Source of the DNA: Pholis gunnellus
Lineage: Eukaryota > Chordata > Actinopteri > Perciformes > Pholidae
Length of the DNA: 64,000 bases
NCBI GenBank assembly: GCA_910591455.2
Contig: OU342820.1
Coordinates: 20,864,128-20,928,127, forward strand
Reading direction: 5' to 3'
In this document: positions 48,901 to 62,300 of the stretch, piece by piece
How the letters are laid out: every line of letters begins with the position of its first letter
Position numbering within the stretch: position 1 is the stretch's first letter
The notes under the pieces: model-generated
The model's input: only the letters and a program-made list of their open reading frames with translations
Told to the model about the DNA's origin: nothing
Databases searched by the model: none
Program-made: the position numbers and the translations under genes

Positions 48901-51900
48901 TATTATATTATATTATATTAGCTTTCACACTTACAAGAACGTAGACAGTATATTTATATATATTTGTGTGTTTATCATATTCAACACCTACTTTCCGGAG
49001 GAGTTACTGGCCAGCTCCTCAGACAGCTCGTCTCTCTCCGTCTCTGCCTGCTTACGAGCTCTCTCAGCTGCTGCCAACATCTGGAAGTTAATGATGTTTT
49101 AAAAATAAACACAAATTAACTCCACGTTATTTCTCCCTAATTTCATGCTTTTTTTTTTTTTTTAAAAGCTCGCCCTGCAGAATTAAAAGCTTAATCTGTT
49201 TGTATCATAACAACAAGCTTTTATTTTGAAACCGCAGCACCTCGTGCAGCTGGACGATGTCGGCCTCCACGGCCTTGGTCCTGCGCTCAGACTCCCGGGC
49301 TGAGGAGAGGACCTCCTTCTGGGCCGCGCGCGAGTCCTCCAGGTCCCTCTGGAGATCCTTCATCTGGCCCTGTTGAGGACAGAATTTAAGCACGTCTGAT
49401 TCAAGGTCCAGTCTGGTTAAATCGCAACTCGTTAAGAATGTTGGTATCAAACTAAACATCAGTCCAGCTGACCTGGATCTTGCGGAGCTGCTTGACGGCT
49501 TCGTCGCGCCCCCTGCTGGTGGCCTCCAGCTGGTCCTCCATGTCCTTCAGCTCGCCCTCCAGCTTCTTCTTGCTGCCCGACGCTTGACCTCGCTGCTTCC
49601 TCTCCTCCTCAAGCTCCGCCTCCAGCTCACGCACCTGGCAGTTAAAATCATAGACTGTATATAAGAAGTGTACGTAGTCATCATCTTGGATTACAGCCGT
49701 CACCACATTAGAATGAAAAGCAGTACAATGTCTGAAACTACAAACAGGAAGCCTCCCCCCTCCTGCAGCATAAACACATGTGAGACCTGTTTGAGGAGCT
49801 GCTTCCTCTTCTCCTCGCCCAGCTCATCGCGGCCGTGCAGCTCCCTCTCGTGCTGCGCTCTCAGGGCCTGAGTGTTGACCTCCAGACGCAGCTTGGCGTC
49901 CTCGGCGACCTGCAGCTCGTCCTCCAGCTCGTCCATCTGGGTCCTCATCTCGTCCACCATGGCCTCCAGGCCCCGCTTAGCCTTGTCCAGGTCGTGGACC
50001 TTGAAAAGAAGATATGAAATCAGGAAATGACGCCTGTGATTAAATAAAATGAATCATTTGTGGTCAGACGTTTTCCTCTTACGCTCCTCCCCACGTCGTC
50101 CTTGGAGCTGATGAGGTCCTCCATCTCTCCTCGGAGGGCCTTCACCATCTTCTCCGTCTCGTCCAGAGCGTCCTGGTTCTCCTCCAGCGCTCTGGCCAGA
50201 GCCAGCGCCCTCGTCTCCTTCTCCCTGGCCTCCGCCTCCGCCCGATCGCGCTCCTCCGCGAACTTGCAGGAAATGGCGCGCTCCTCCGCCAGCATCTGAT
50301 AGACGAAGAAGATCACGGGACGTTAGACGTAAAAGGACTTTTGGAGCGTTTTTTAAACCAGTGACGACCTGGTTTTTATAACCAGGGTGTGCTTTGCAGT
50401 GTGTTTATGTGCATGTTAAAGGTGAGCAAGACGCAACAAAAGTATCTTCAGACCTGATCAAACTTCTTCTGCTTCTTCTCCAGGTTGGACACGAGCTGCC
50501 GCTGGCTGTCCAGGTCCATGAGGACGTCCTCCAGCTCCTGCTGCATCCGGCTCCGGCTCTTCTCCAGCTTGTCGTAGGCCGACGCCTTCTCCTCGTACTC
50601 CCCGTTGGCCGCCTCCAGCTCGCGCTGCAGACGCTTCTTCCCCTCCTCCAGCAGCTCCACCGTCCCGGACGTCTCGTCCAGCTTCTTCTTGTAGTCGGAC
50701 AGCTGACGGGAGGCGAAACGACGAGAGCTCGGGTGAGTTTGTGACACCGCGCTGCTTTGTCTCCGACCGACTTGTCTCGTGACTTGAAGTTACTGACCTG
50801 CATGTTGAGGCTGGAGACCTGCCTCTCCACGGCGCGCTTGGTCTCCGTCTCCTCCTCCAGCTGCTCCATCAGGCTGTTCCTGTCCTCCTCCATCTGGCGG
50901 AGACGTCCGGACAGGTTCAGCTTCTGACGGGTCTCCTCCGACAGCAGCTCCTAGAGGAGAGATGAGGAGAAAAGGGGTCAGTTTGACGGCAATGTCGGTC
51001 GGACCGCCATCTTGGTTCAGACTGAAATATCTCAGAAATGAGACATTCATGGTTTCCAGAAGATGTATCCTCACAGCTTTAGTGATTTTCTGTCTTTTCC
51101 TTTTGAGTTGTTTTCTTTGAAGTTTCTTGACAACTATTGGATGGATTGTCGTGCAGCTTAGAACATTCATAGTCCCCAGAGGAAATCCCTTTGACGCCGA
51201 GACTTTTCATCTTGCGCCATTATCAGATCAAACGTTTTGTCAATTACTGTTTTTCATAACTTCTGATTTTCACATCAGCCTCCATCATACGAGGGGTTTG
51301 GTGCTAATTGGCAAATGTTAGCATGCTAGCATGCTAATCTAACATAACACCTGCTAAACATGAGCATGCTAGCTATGTCGTTGTTGCGAGCGTGTTAGCA
51401 ATGCCGCTGTTAGCATTTAGCTCAACACAGGACTACAAAACAGAACTACAACTCTGTAAACAGGTGATTATATCTGCGGCGTCCCTCACCTGAGCATCCT
51501 GGAGCTGTGAGGACAGACTGGAGACGTCTTTGCTCAGCTTGATGTTCTTTCCCTCCGCGTCGTTCAAAATACCCGTCACACTGTCCAGCTCCATCTGATG
51601 AAGACGAGGAGAAAGAAAAGGAGACAGAAGAGAAGGAGTACAAATTAAATGTTGTCCTACATTGTCTTCTCACATATATATATATATATGTATATATGTT
51701 TCTGTATTTCTACGACTCACAGTCATCTTGGAGACTCGCTCCCCGAGCTCGGTCTTCTGCCGCTCGCTCTCGTTGAAACGCGAGTGCAGGTCGTTCAGCT
51801 GACCCTCCACCTTCTTCTTCTTGTGCTCCACGTCCTGTTTGGCGCCGGCGAGGGACCGCAGGTCGGCGCTGAGGTCTGAGGACTCCTTCTCCAGAACCTG

Positions 51901-52511
51901 CTTGGCTTTCTCCAGACCGGCTCTCACCTGGACGGAGAAACGTGATGATAGGTGAGTGACAGAGCACCGGTCACAACACAGCAGGCCTGAGGGAGGAAGT
52001 TTAAGCTCATAAGTGAATTTTTGTGTAGAATAAAATATCAGTTTATCATATAGATAATTAATTCAGCTAAAAATGCAAAACATATGCTGGTTCCTGCTGT
52101 CCAATGTTAAGATTTTACAGATGTTTTCCTGTTTTATTTTGTTTAAAATTAAAAATTGAAGAGTTTTGAGCTGTTGGACCTGAAAAAATGATCAATTTAA
52201 AATCACCACATTCTCTGGGAGGTTCGAAAGACTTTAATATAAAACATGTTTGACATTTAAAATCTCAAAAGGATGAAAATAGTCACTATAGCTGCAGTTT
52301 TGGTCCATAACAAAGCTTAATAATAAATGTAGAGTATTCAGAGTAACAGGAAAAAGATGCTATTGTCGAATTTTTTAAATAACATTTGTAATTTCTGTGA
52401 TGCACCAAAAATGATCCTGAATTCCATTCAAGGTATGAATCTTAAAACGTCCAGACCAAAGTCAGAAAATAGACCCCACTGCATACCAACCATATATATA
52501 TATATACATAC

Positions 52512-52557
<46 letters not shown>

Positions 52558-55500
52558 GCGTGAGTGTGTTTATACCCTCTTGGCCTGCTCCAGCTGCTCA
52601 TTGAGCTCCTCCACAGCCTGGCTGTGTTTCTGTCTCAGGTCCTGGACTTGGTTCTCGTGGCCCCGTCCCTCGTCCTCGATGGCTTTCTTCAGCATGGCCA
52701 CTTCCTGCTCACGCTTCGCCCTGTCGGTCACACGCCATAAACAACGACATCATCATCACCACCGCACATCTGACAGAAACACGGCCGAGAGGCTCGGTTT
52801 ACAAACCTCCGCTTTTATGCAGACGACGCCGTTATTTACTTTCCACATTTTGGAAATAAATGTTGAGAAGTTGATACGTTTTTGGCTCATACGTCAAAGT
52901 TTAGCACCATTTCTAAAGGTTTTGTGCTTACTGACGCTGCTTTTCTGTTCATTGCAACTTGTTTCTGCTATACTTGTTTCTGTAACTCGTCAATTAGTCG
53001 AATACTCGGTCGTTTTGGTCGACTAGAAATGCTTTTTTATGCTGAATGACTTATTTCCAAGATACTAATCAACACATTACTGGTAAATACAACATTTAAA
53101 GTGGTGCTTTTGTGCAATTCTTTCTGCAGGAAACTCAGTTTTACAGATCTAGTCGACTAAGAACTTCTTTGCATACACCAAAGAGAATATATGTGGACCA
53201 ATCGGAGGTCGTGTAAACATTCGGTGGTACGGACCGAAGCTCCTGCTGGGCGGCGGTGGTGTCCAGGCTGTCCTCCAGCTCGGTGCGGAGAGCGTTCAGC
53301 TCCTCTCCCAGATCCCTCCGAGCCGCCTCCACCTTCCCTCTCGCCGCCCTCTCGGCCTCCAGGTCCTCCTGCAGCTCCGAGATCAGAACCTCCAACTCCC
53401 GAATCCGCTTCAGCGCCGCCCCACGATGATTGCACTCCTCCTCCAAGCTGTGGACGCAAAAAAAAAGGTTCTGATATAATTTCTAATATCTTCACATCTG
53501 ACTCTTCAGATTTCAGGCGTTTCCTTCCGGTCTGAGTGGAAACGTCTTTGTTTATTATTTATTATTTAACTTGGTGATGCTGTAAACGTTCTCTGCTTAC
53601 CGAGCCAGTGTGGCCTGGAGCTCCTCCTCTTTGGCGGCCAGCTGGGCTCTGAGTTCGGCCAGTTGGGCCTGCAGGTCGGCGTGCTGCTCCTGGAGGTCGG
53701 CGAGCTCCGCCTCCACCTTCCTCTTGGCCTTCTCCATGTCCTGACGGCCCTTCTCCTCCTTCTTCATACGCACTGCACAGGAGAGGAGACGGTGAACCGA
53801 CCTTTTACAGATGTTACGGGAAATGATTACGTTTGTTGGTATTAAAAACTCCTGTAAATCAAAGATTTTATCCTTAAAGGGCCAGCGTTTGGGATTTGGC
53901 GCCATCTAGCGGTGAGTTTGCAGATTGCAACCAACTGAAACTTCTCACGTGTGCCAAATGTAGATGTAGATACAAACGGCTCATTCTAAGCTAACGAAAA
54001 CTCTTATTTTCAGGTGATCATACTATTACATATCATACTATTATTAAGAAAACATACGTAATACAATAAAATTCAATTTCTTATCGGAAACATGAACTAT
54101 TTAAAATCAGACAAGATTCATTGTATTTATTATACAATATTATATTTGTTTTAATCAATTAATTAAGATTTGTTATATAAGGAAGTTGTACCACAAATGA
54201 AAATCTTCTGATTGACAGTTTTTGACTCATAAGTCCAATGTTAAAAATGATCCGCTGCATCCTTCTATTCATCCAAATAGAAGTGAGTGAAGGCGACTGG
54301 AGGCCAATAAAGATAGTTGTATTTTGAGTGTTTTGAGTGTTTTGCAGACTGACCCTCCAGGTCTGAGATCATGGACTCGTGTTTGGTCTTGAGTTTGGTC
54401 AGATTCTTGGACTTCTCCTCCTCCTCTGCCAGGTTGGAGTTTGTGTCGGCCATCCTCTCCTCCATGAGCTTCCGCTCCTTTAAAAGACATGAGAGGACAC
54501 GCTTTAGTATATCGTTAATGTTAAAAACATCACGAAACACACTGAACTCTTCTTACCTTCTGCAGTTTGTTGTTCTGGTCCTCCATGACCAGAACGTCCT
54601 CCTCCAGTTTCTTCACTTTTCCCTCCACAGACACTTTCTCCAGCTGCAGCTTCTGACGGGCGTCTTCTTCTTCTGCTATGTGCGCCTCCATCAGCTGCAC
54701 AGAACACAGAGAATCACGTTAAAGAAGCACATTTACTCAACGACTGGACTTATTAAGTTTGAGGCACTTTACTTCATATTTCTATCTATTTCTATGTTAC
54801 TTTATACTCCACCACGTCAGAGGGAAATATTGTACTTTCTGCTGTCAGATATGAAACAGATTAAAGAAGCAAATCCTAATATTTGAGATGCTGAAAGCAG
54901 CAAACGTAAGTAAATAGATGTAATATCAGACATTTCTGTTTCATGTCATTGTAAATATGATTTCTTTGTGTTGCGTTTTTCTTTGTATTTTCTAACATTT
55001 TATAGACGAAACAATTCATGATTAATTGTGAAGAAAGATAATAAATATCATTAAAAAATATAAATCTTCTTACATTTTAAGTGATTTTTGTAAAAAATAA
55101 ATAAATAATAATAATCTAATTTGTGACATTTCAAAGACTAAAAATTAAGTGATTAACTGTAAAATAAATGATATTAAAATTAACAATGTGTTCCCACCTG
55201 CAGCTGCATCTCCATCTCCTTCCTCTCGTGCTGCAGGGAGTTAGTCCGGTCCTCCTCCTCCTCCAGACGAGACTCCATCTCGTGCAGCACCTCCTCCAGC
55301 TCCTGCTTCTTGGCCTCCAGGCGAACCCTCATCTCCTCGGCCTCGGCGTACAGCTCCGTCTCCGCGTGCAGCTTCGTCTCCAGCTGGACTCGCTCCTCCA
55401 TGAGCTTCAAAAAACAGACTTCTGTCACCTTAAGAACTTTTAAGATAAAAACTAAACGAGGAGATGAGAACGTGCGTTTCTTCCACCTGGGTGTGTTTCT

Positions 55501-56317
55501 GGGTGACATCCTTCAGCTCGGCCTCCGACTTGAGCGCCACCTCCTGCGCTGCCTTCAGCTCCTCGTCTTTCTGACCCATTTCTTCTTCTTGTCTGGTGAC
55601 CTGCAGCAGTGGCTTCACCTGCACCACCAACAGTTAAACACACATGATTAATGTAGTTCATCTCAAGGCCTCACCACCAAAAACTCTGCTGACAAAGCAA
55701 AACATGCTGTGACCTAAACTTTAAGGGTTTATCTGTGGCCATGACACAAATATGCAAATATTAGCCTGCTGGCATTAGCATTAGCCGAATCACAGCTAAT
55801 GTTAGCATGCTTAAGTTACACCAACGTGCTAATAATATATTCTATTTGACTTCCACGTCTTATTGTTGGATTCTCAATGTTACATGTTTTTCTCTTTAAA
55901 CATTGTGTAGCATTTGTATTTATTGTGTATGTTTAAAAAATGCTTTTTTCCATCATTCTGCACCTGAAACCTGGAATAACATGAACAACAACAATCTGAA
56001 TCTATCTCATCGTATTTCACTTCCAGTCGTTTTATTTGTCGTTGCTTCATTTGCTTTCAGATTTAACTGCTTTTTTTATTCTTATGTTTTTATTCTTTCT
56101 GCTTTTTTATTGCTGTATTAATTGAAGTCTCTCGGTTGCCTGAAACTAAGCCCTGAAACAACTGTTGGGTGCTAACGTGCTAACACTTAGCACGTTAGAA
56201 TATTAGCATGCTAACATGTTTAGCATGTGTGACATCTAACTTGTGACTTTATTTATATCTTTCTTATGTACGTGAACATTGTGTGTGTGTGTGTGTGTGT
56301 ACGCGTGTGTGTGAGAG

Positions 56318-56384
<67 letters not shown>

Positions 56385-59300
56385 CCTTAGTGAAGAGCCT
56401 CCACCACTGCCAGTTCTTCAGTTTGAGGTAACAGGCGCAGTTCCTCTGGATCACCTTCATGGCGGTGAGCTGCTGCTGACGTTTATTGAACGCCCTGAAG
56501 AAAAAGATTAAAATATTATTATTATTATTATAAAGAGCAAGAGGTGGAAGAAGTACTCTGACCTTGTACTTCAGTCAAAGTAGTGATACTACAGTGTAGA
56601 AATACTCTATTCCTGCAGGTCAAAATATACTTAAAGTAGCAAAAGAAAAAGTATGCAAAATAATATATATATTTATTATATCACTGTATTATAATTGTTG
56701 ATGTATTAATGTTAGAATAACTAATGTTGCAGCTGGAAAAAGCGGGTATACTTTATATACTGGGTAGCTTTGTAAATCCCCCCCATGATCAATAAAGTTT
56801 TATTTTAATCGATGTTATGATTTATGTTTTGATTATATTTTGTATTGTCATAGTGCAGCAAACAGAACAACAGTAAGTTCCTTCTGAAGTACAGCGGAGC
56901 AGAGCATGGAAATACTCCAGTGAAGTACAAGTACCTCAAACTTGTGTACTTGAGTATTTGTATTCTTACTTGCGGGCCAGGAAGCCTCTGGCTTGAGCCT
57001 GGAAGGCGATGATGACCACGGTGAGTTTGAGGTCCCGCTCTTCCTCCAGCTGAGCCAGAACTCCCGTCCTGAAGAACATCTTACTCTGACCGATACGGTA
57101 CAGGTTAGTGTCCAGGTCCAGGTGCTTCACCTGAGGAGAGGAGTGGTGAGGAAAGGAGGAGAGGAGAGGAGAGGGAAGGAGATGAGGAGGGGAGTGGTGA
57201 AGGAAGGAGAAGAGAGGAGACAGAAGGATGAGAGAGGAGAGGAAAGGAAAGGAGAGAAATTAAGGAGAGGAGAGGAAAGGAGAGAAGTGGAGTGAAGGAG
57301 AACAGAGGAAAGGAAAGGAGAGAAGTGGAGTGAAGGAGAACAGAGCATAGGAAAGGAGAGAAGTGAAGGCGAGGAGTGTGATCAAAGAGAAGAATCTGAA
57401 TCTTCCTTTTTCAAGTAAATTCCTGTTGATCAGTTTTTGTTACGTTTGGGCATCTCTCCACATATTAAAAACATTATTATAGTAATATTATCAATACTGT
57501 TATAGTAATATTATCTATACTGTTATATTAATATTATCTATACTGTTATAGTAATATTATCAATACTGTTATAATAATATTATCTATACTGTTATATTAA
57601 TATTATCTATACTGTTATAATAATATTATCTATACTGTTATAGTAATATTATCTATACTCTTATAATAATATTATCTATACTGTTATAGTAATATTATCA
57701 ATACTGTTATAATAATATTATCTATACTGTTATATTAATATTATCTATACTGTTATAATAATATTATCTATACTGTTATAATAATATTATCTATACTGTT
57801 ATAGTAATATTATCTATACTGTTATAGTAATATTATCTATACTGTTATATTAATATTATCTATACTGTTATATTAATATTATCTATACTGTTATATTAAT
57901 ATTATCTACAGCATAATAACTTCTCAGGCTCACCATCAGACAGCACGCCTGCTTCCCGTCCATGAAGCCCTTCGGGATGGCGCTAGCAGCCAGAATCTCA
58001 TATCTGCAAAACAAGAAACTCTTCAATGAAGTATGAATATGAATAATAGATAAATAACTTACACACAAGTCATTGAACTAGTGTTAGTATGGGTGTGACC
58101 TCTAGTGGTCACATTGAGGAACTGCAACACTGCATTTAAATGAACGGCTCAAACACTGAATCTCCCACAAAGATGATGCTTTTTATTAACATGTATTACA
58201 TGAAACAAGATAAAAGACTATTACATATAGAGTCACCATTAGTGCAAACAAAACTATGAATATGTTCTTCCATATCTCTTAATAATAGATAATGATAATA
58301 ATAATATCAAATCTGTGTAGATGTGGTCTCAGACGTCTGCTCACCTCTGTCTGAACTCCTGGAACACGATGCGGTTGGGGAACCCCTGCCTGCAGATGCG
58401 GATGCCCTCCAGCACGCCGTTACACCGGAGCTGCTCCAGAACCAGGATGGAGTCCATCTTCCCCGCCTGCAGCAGAGCAGAACTCAGTCTCCGTTCTCTA
58501 CCTGCAGCTTCAGCTCAAATTAAATCATTTTGTTCTGGAAACGTTTATGAGACAAAACTCGAGGAGACACTAAAGAGAAAAACATTGTTTTTAATGTTCT
58601 GCTCAATTTAGAGAGTTTGGTTTATTCATCTTCCATAACTCGTCTTTGTCTGTTTGTAGATTTCTACTAAATTCACCAAAAGTTACTGTTACATAGAACA
58701 AGTAATCCTCTTAATGTGAGTAATGAACTGGTGAAGTTTCATGGTGATACCCATGAGTTTAATATGTTTTAATATAAAAGCGCTCACCCTCTTCTCGTGG
58801 TTGGGGATGATGCAGCGCACGAAGTTGGGCTGCGTGTTGTGCAGCGTGGTCATCAGCTTCCCCAGAGACTCCTTGTACAGCTGGCCGACCGTGCGGAACA
58901 TGCCCTTCTTGGATTTGGTGGGCGCCGAGCTCTCCGACATCTTGGTCATGGTCTCCAGACCGACCACTCGATCCGCTGTGGAGAGATTCAGAACCACATG
59001 TGATTACTTAAGAGACTCAGAGAGAGAGAAGCCGCGTGGAGACGCGAGGACTCACCGTCTTTCCACAGGTCCTGGATGAAGTTGCTGGAGGAGTTGTTGA
59101 GCAGCGTGGTCACGTTGTCGTTCAGAGGGTCCATGTTCTTGGTCAACCAGCTGGCTGCGTTGTAGTCCACCTGGAAGTAAACGGAAGTCCTGTTTGTTAT
59201 TTAAGTCTTATTGAAAAAGACCACAACCAACAATGTCGGTCTCTCAATACTTTCTGACTTCCTGTCTGCGTCTCTAAACTCCACCGGTTCCTGCTGAGGA

Positions 59301-62300
59301 TGTCTTTAAAAACACCTCACTAATATAGAGTTTCACTGAAGTTTTTTGGGACTATTTTCATCATCATTCTCCGGAGAGCATGAATATTAACCATCAATGT
59401 GTTTGTCCGTCTCTCAAGACTAAGAATGCATCTTTAAAAACTCACAGACGCATCGTTTCATTTCCCCCGAATATTAACGACAACCATCGACGTGTTCGTC
59501 TGTCTCTAAAGATTATAATAAATCTCATAAATACAGGTTAGTGTCACAGAAAGTTTGATGAAATTGTTTATTTGTTTGAGACTATTCATCCTCTGGAGAT
59601 CATGAATATAAACGACTCCATCTCTCAAGAATAAGAACAGATCTTTAAGAACACCTCACTAATATATAGTTTCACTTCACTGAAGTTTTTTATCCAACAA
59701 CAGAGAGAAACAGTAACTTTGTTGGGGACTATTTTCAGCGGCGGATGTATCCACATTCCTAGTGAGCGTTCGTGTCAGCGTGAGGCTGTGTGTGTGAGTC
59801 CTGCAGCCTGCAGGGACGCTCACCTTGCCGGCGTAGTGCATCACAGTGAACATGAGTTTATCTTTGTGCTGTTTGGGTTTGGAGAACTTGACGTGACCCG
59901 TGTGGGTGTTCATCAGCTTGTCCACGAAGGAGACGTCGGTGGCTTTGGGGAACCAGCACTCCTCGTCCAGCAGGGCCAGGATGCCCGGAGGGTTGTTCTG
60001 CAGGACCGAGAGGGACACGGAGAGAACGTCTTTTTACTTTTGTTCCCCGATCGGGGAATATATCAAACATATCAAACAACAAACTATTTGAACGTTTAGA
60101 TTTGGGGTTTGAATTAAATCCCTTGAAGTCACTTTTACTGCTTCTCACCATCTTAATCCTGCAGCGGTCGACTGCAGCACAGAAACATTATTCATTGTTT
60201 CAACATTTGATTAGACGTCATGTTGCTTTTTGTTGCATTCATCAGTTGTGCAAATCTGCAGTTGATTTTGTTTGCAATGTGATACGTAGATTTAGTCACA
60301 GTCAGCAGACTTTCTTTCCTGCTTGGACTTAAATCTTTATTTTTTATACTAAAATATCATATTGTATATTTTATTTTTTTACAATATTTTTATTTAAATT
60401 GTACTGGACTTTAGAACTTCCTGCATTAATTACATTTTCCAGCAAATTTCCTATTTCATCCCTATTTTTTAAAACTCTAATATCATAAATAAAGTACTTT
60501 TAAAATATTTCTTTATATTTTAATTGTACTGGACTTTTTAGGACTTCATGCAAATTAAATACATTTTTAAAAATACTTCAGTTTTTACAGAATACTGTAA
60601 GGAAATGTAAGGATATTTTTTTTACAAACTGTAAAAGGGTCGATTGTTATACGCAGTTTGTAACAAATGAACAGAGGAGAGCAACAAATGACAACAAAAT
60701 ATGGTGAATGCAACCTAAACAAAGTGACTATGTTTAGGTTGCAACAAAACCGAAAGTTAGGTTGAGGCAACAACCAACAACCAACAACCAACAGCCAACC
60801 CTTAGACTACATTGTGTGACTATTTCTGGACCTGCCATGAGCCGGTGCTGCTCAGCGACGACCTTCCGTCGTCTCTTTCTGAAGTGTAATTCCTAGAGCG
60901 CCACTATGCTTCACTATTAAATCAATCAAACATGTCAGACGCGTGGGCATCAAACGTCAACCGACCGGCCTCTCGATGAGCTCGATGCAGGGCTGCAGGT
61001 CGAGGCCGAAGTCGATGAAGTTCCACTCGATGCCCTCTCTCTTGTACTCCTCCTGCTCCAGGACGAACATGGTGTGGTTGAAGAGCTGCTGCAGACGCTC
61101 GTTGGTGTAGTTGATGCAGAGCTGCTCGAAGGAGTTGTCCTGAAGCCGGGGAGACGTCGAGAGAAGATTAGAGAACGACACGATGAAACGGAAAACAACA
61201 CGTTTGGCTTTCGGTAAAAGTCGCTCACCTCAAAGATCTCAAAGCCGGCGATGTCCAGGATGCCCAGGAAGGAGGACGACTGCCTCTTGCTCTTGTCCAG
61301 CGTCTTGTTGACTCTGGCCAGGATCCAGCGAAACAGGCGCTCGTACATGGCCTTCGCCAGGGCCTCCACCGCAAAATCTGCCTGCACGGAGAAAGTTTAG
61401 GATTCATTCTGGGATGTTTTTTTTAGCCGGAAAAGTGATGCAACAAACGGGTTCCGCATCACGAGGTCTGGGTTTCCGTTACCTGCTGCTTGGTCTGCGC
61501 CTTCTGCACCACCTCCCTGCCCACTTTGATGCGAGGGGTGAGGATGGCGCGGGTGAAGTCGGTGACGTTGATGCCCTGCAGGTGGCACACCTTCTGTGCA
61601 GCTGGAGAGGGTTGATGGGTAACAGGAGACAGAGGAGGTCAGACACACGGGTCGAGGGTTCATTCACAGAGCCGGCGTCGGTATTTTCTATCTTATTTTA
61701 AACGGTTACCGGTGTTGTCGGGCATGGTCGCCTGCTCGCTGTTCCTCTCCTTCTCAAACTTGACGTTGCCCAGCTGGAGCACCGTGGACACAACCTTCAT
61801 CATCCCTGCAGCGAGCGAGGAAGAGGAGGGAAGACAACACAGTGAACGCCCAAAACTACATTGAAGTTGGTGTGTTGTATACTATTTTGTAAGTCCTTTA
61901 ATAACACCTGGAGGGGATTGTGAATAGCTGCACCGAAGAGGAAGTGAGCTAATAGTAAACAGGGGAACAGGAAGTGATGTTCAGGAAGTTTCCTTTTCGC
62001 CTCATCGAAAAGTCAAAAAAAGTTACCTCCTAACGTCTTTTCCTAACCACTTTTCCTTGACCTCAATGGAAAACGTCATGAGGTTAAAGATATGAAGGTG
62101 AATTCATGAGTTAGGAAAAGACAACCGTGGAGCTCAGAGAATCCTATTATCACTAAACTACGTCATTATGATACGACGGTGGACGTCACCGACGTAGGTC
62201 TGCCTATATGTGCCTATGGAGCTGCTTCTGGCAGCAGGTTGTACCTATCCTCTCCTCCTCGGTGAAGCCCATGATCTCCATGGCCTCCAGAGTCTCGATG

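Noticed and set aside
16417..56500. Many ORFs of Cys-Val or Thr-His repeats
   Set aside because: Translations of CA/TG microsatellites.
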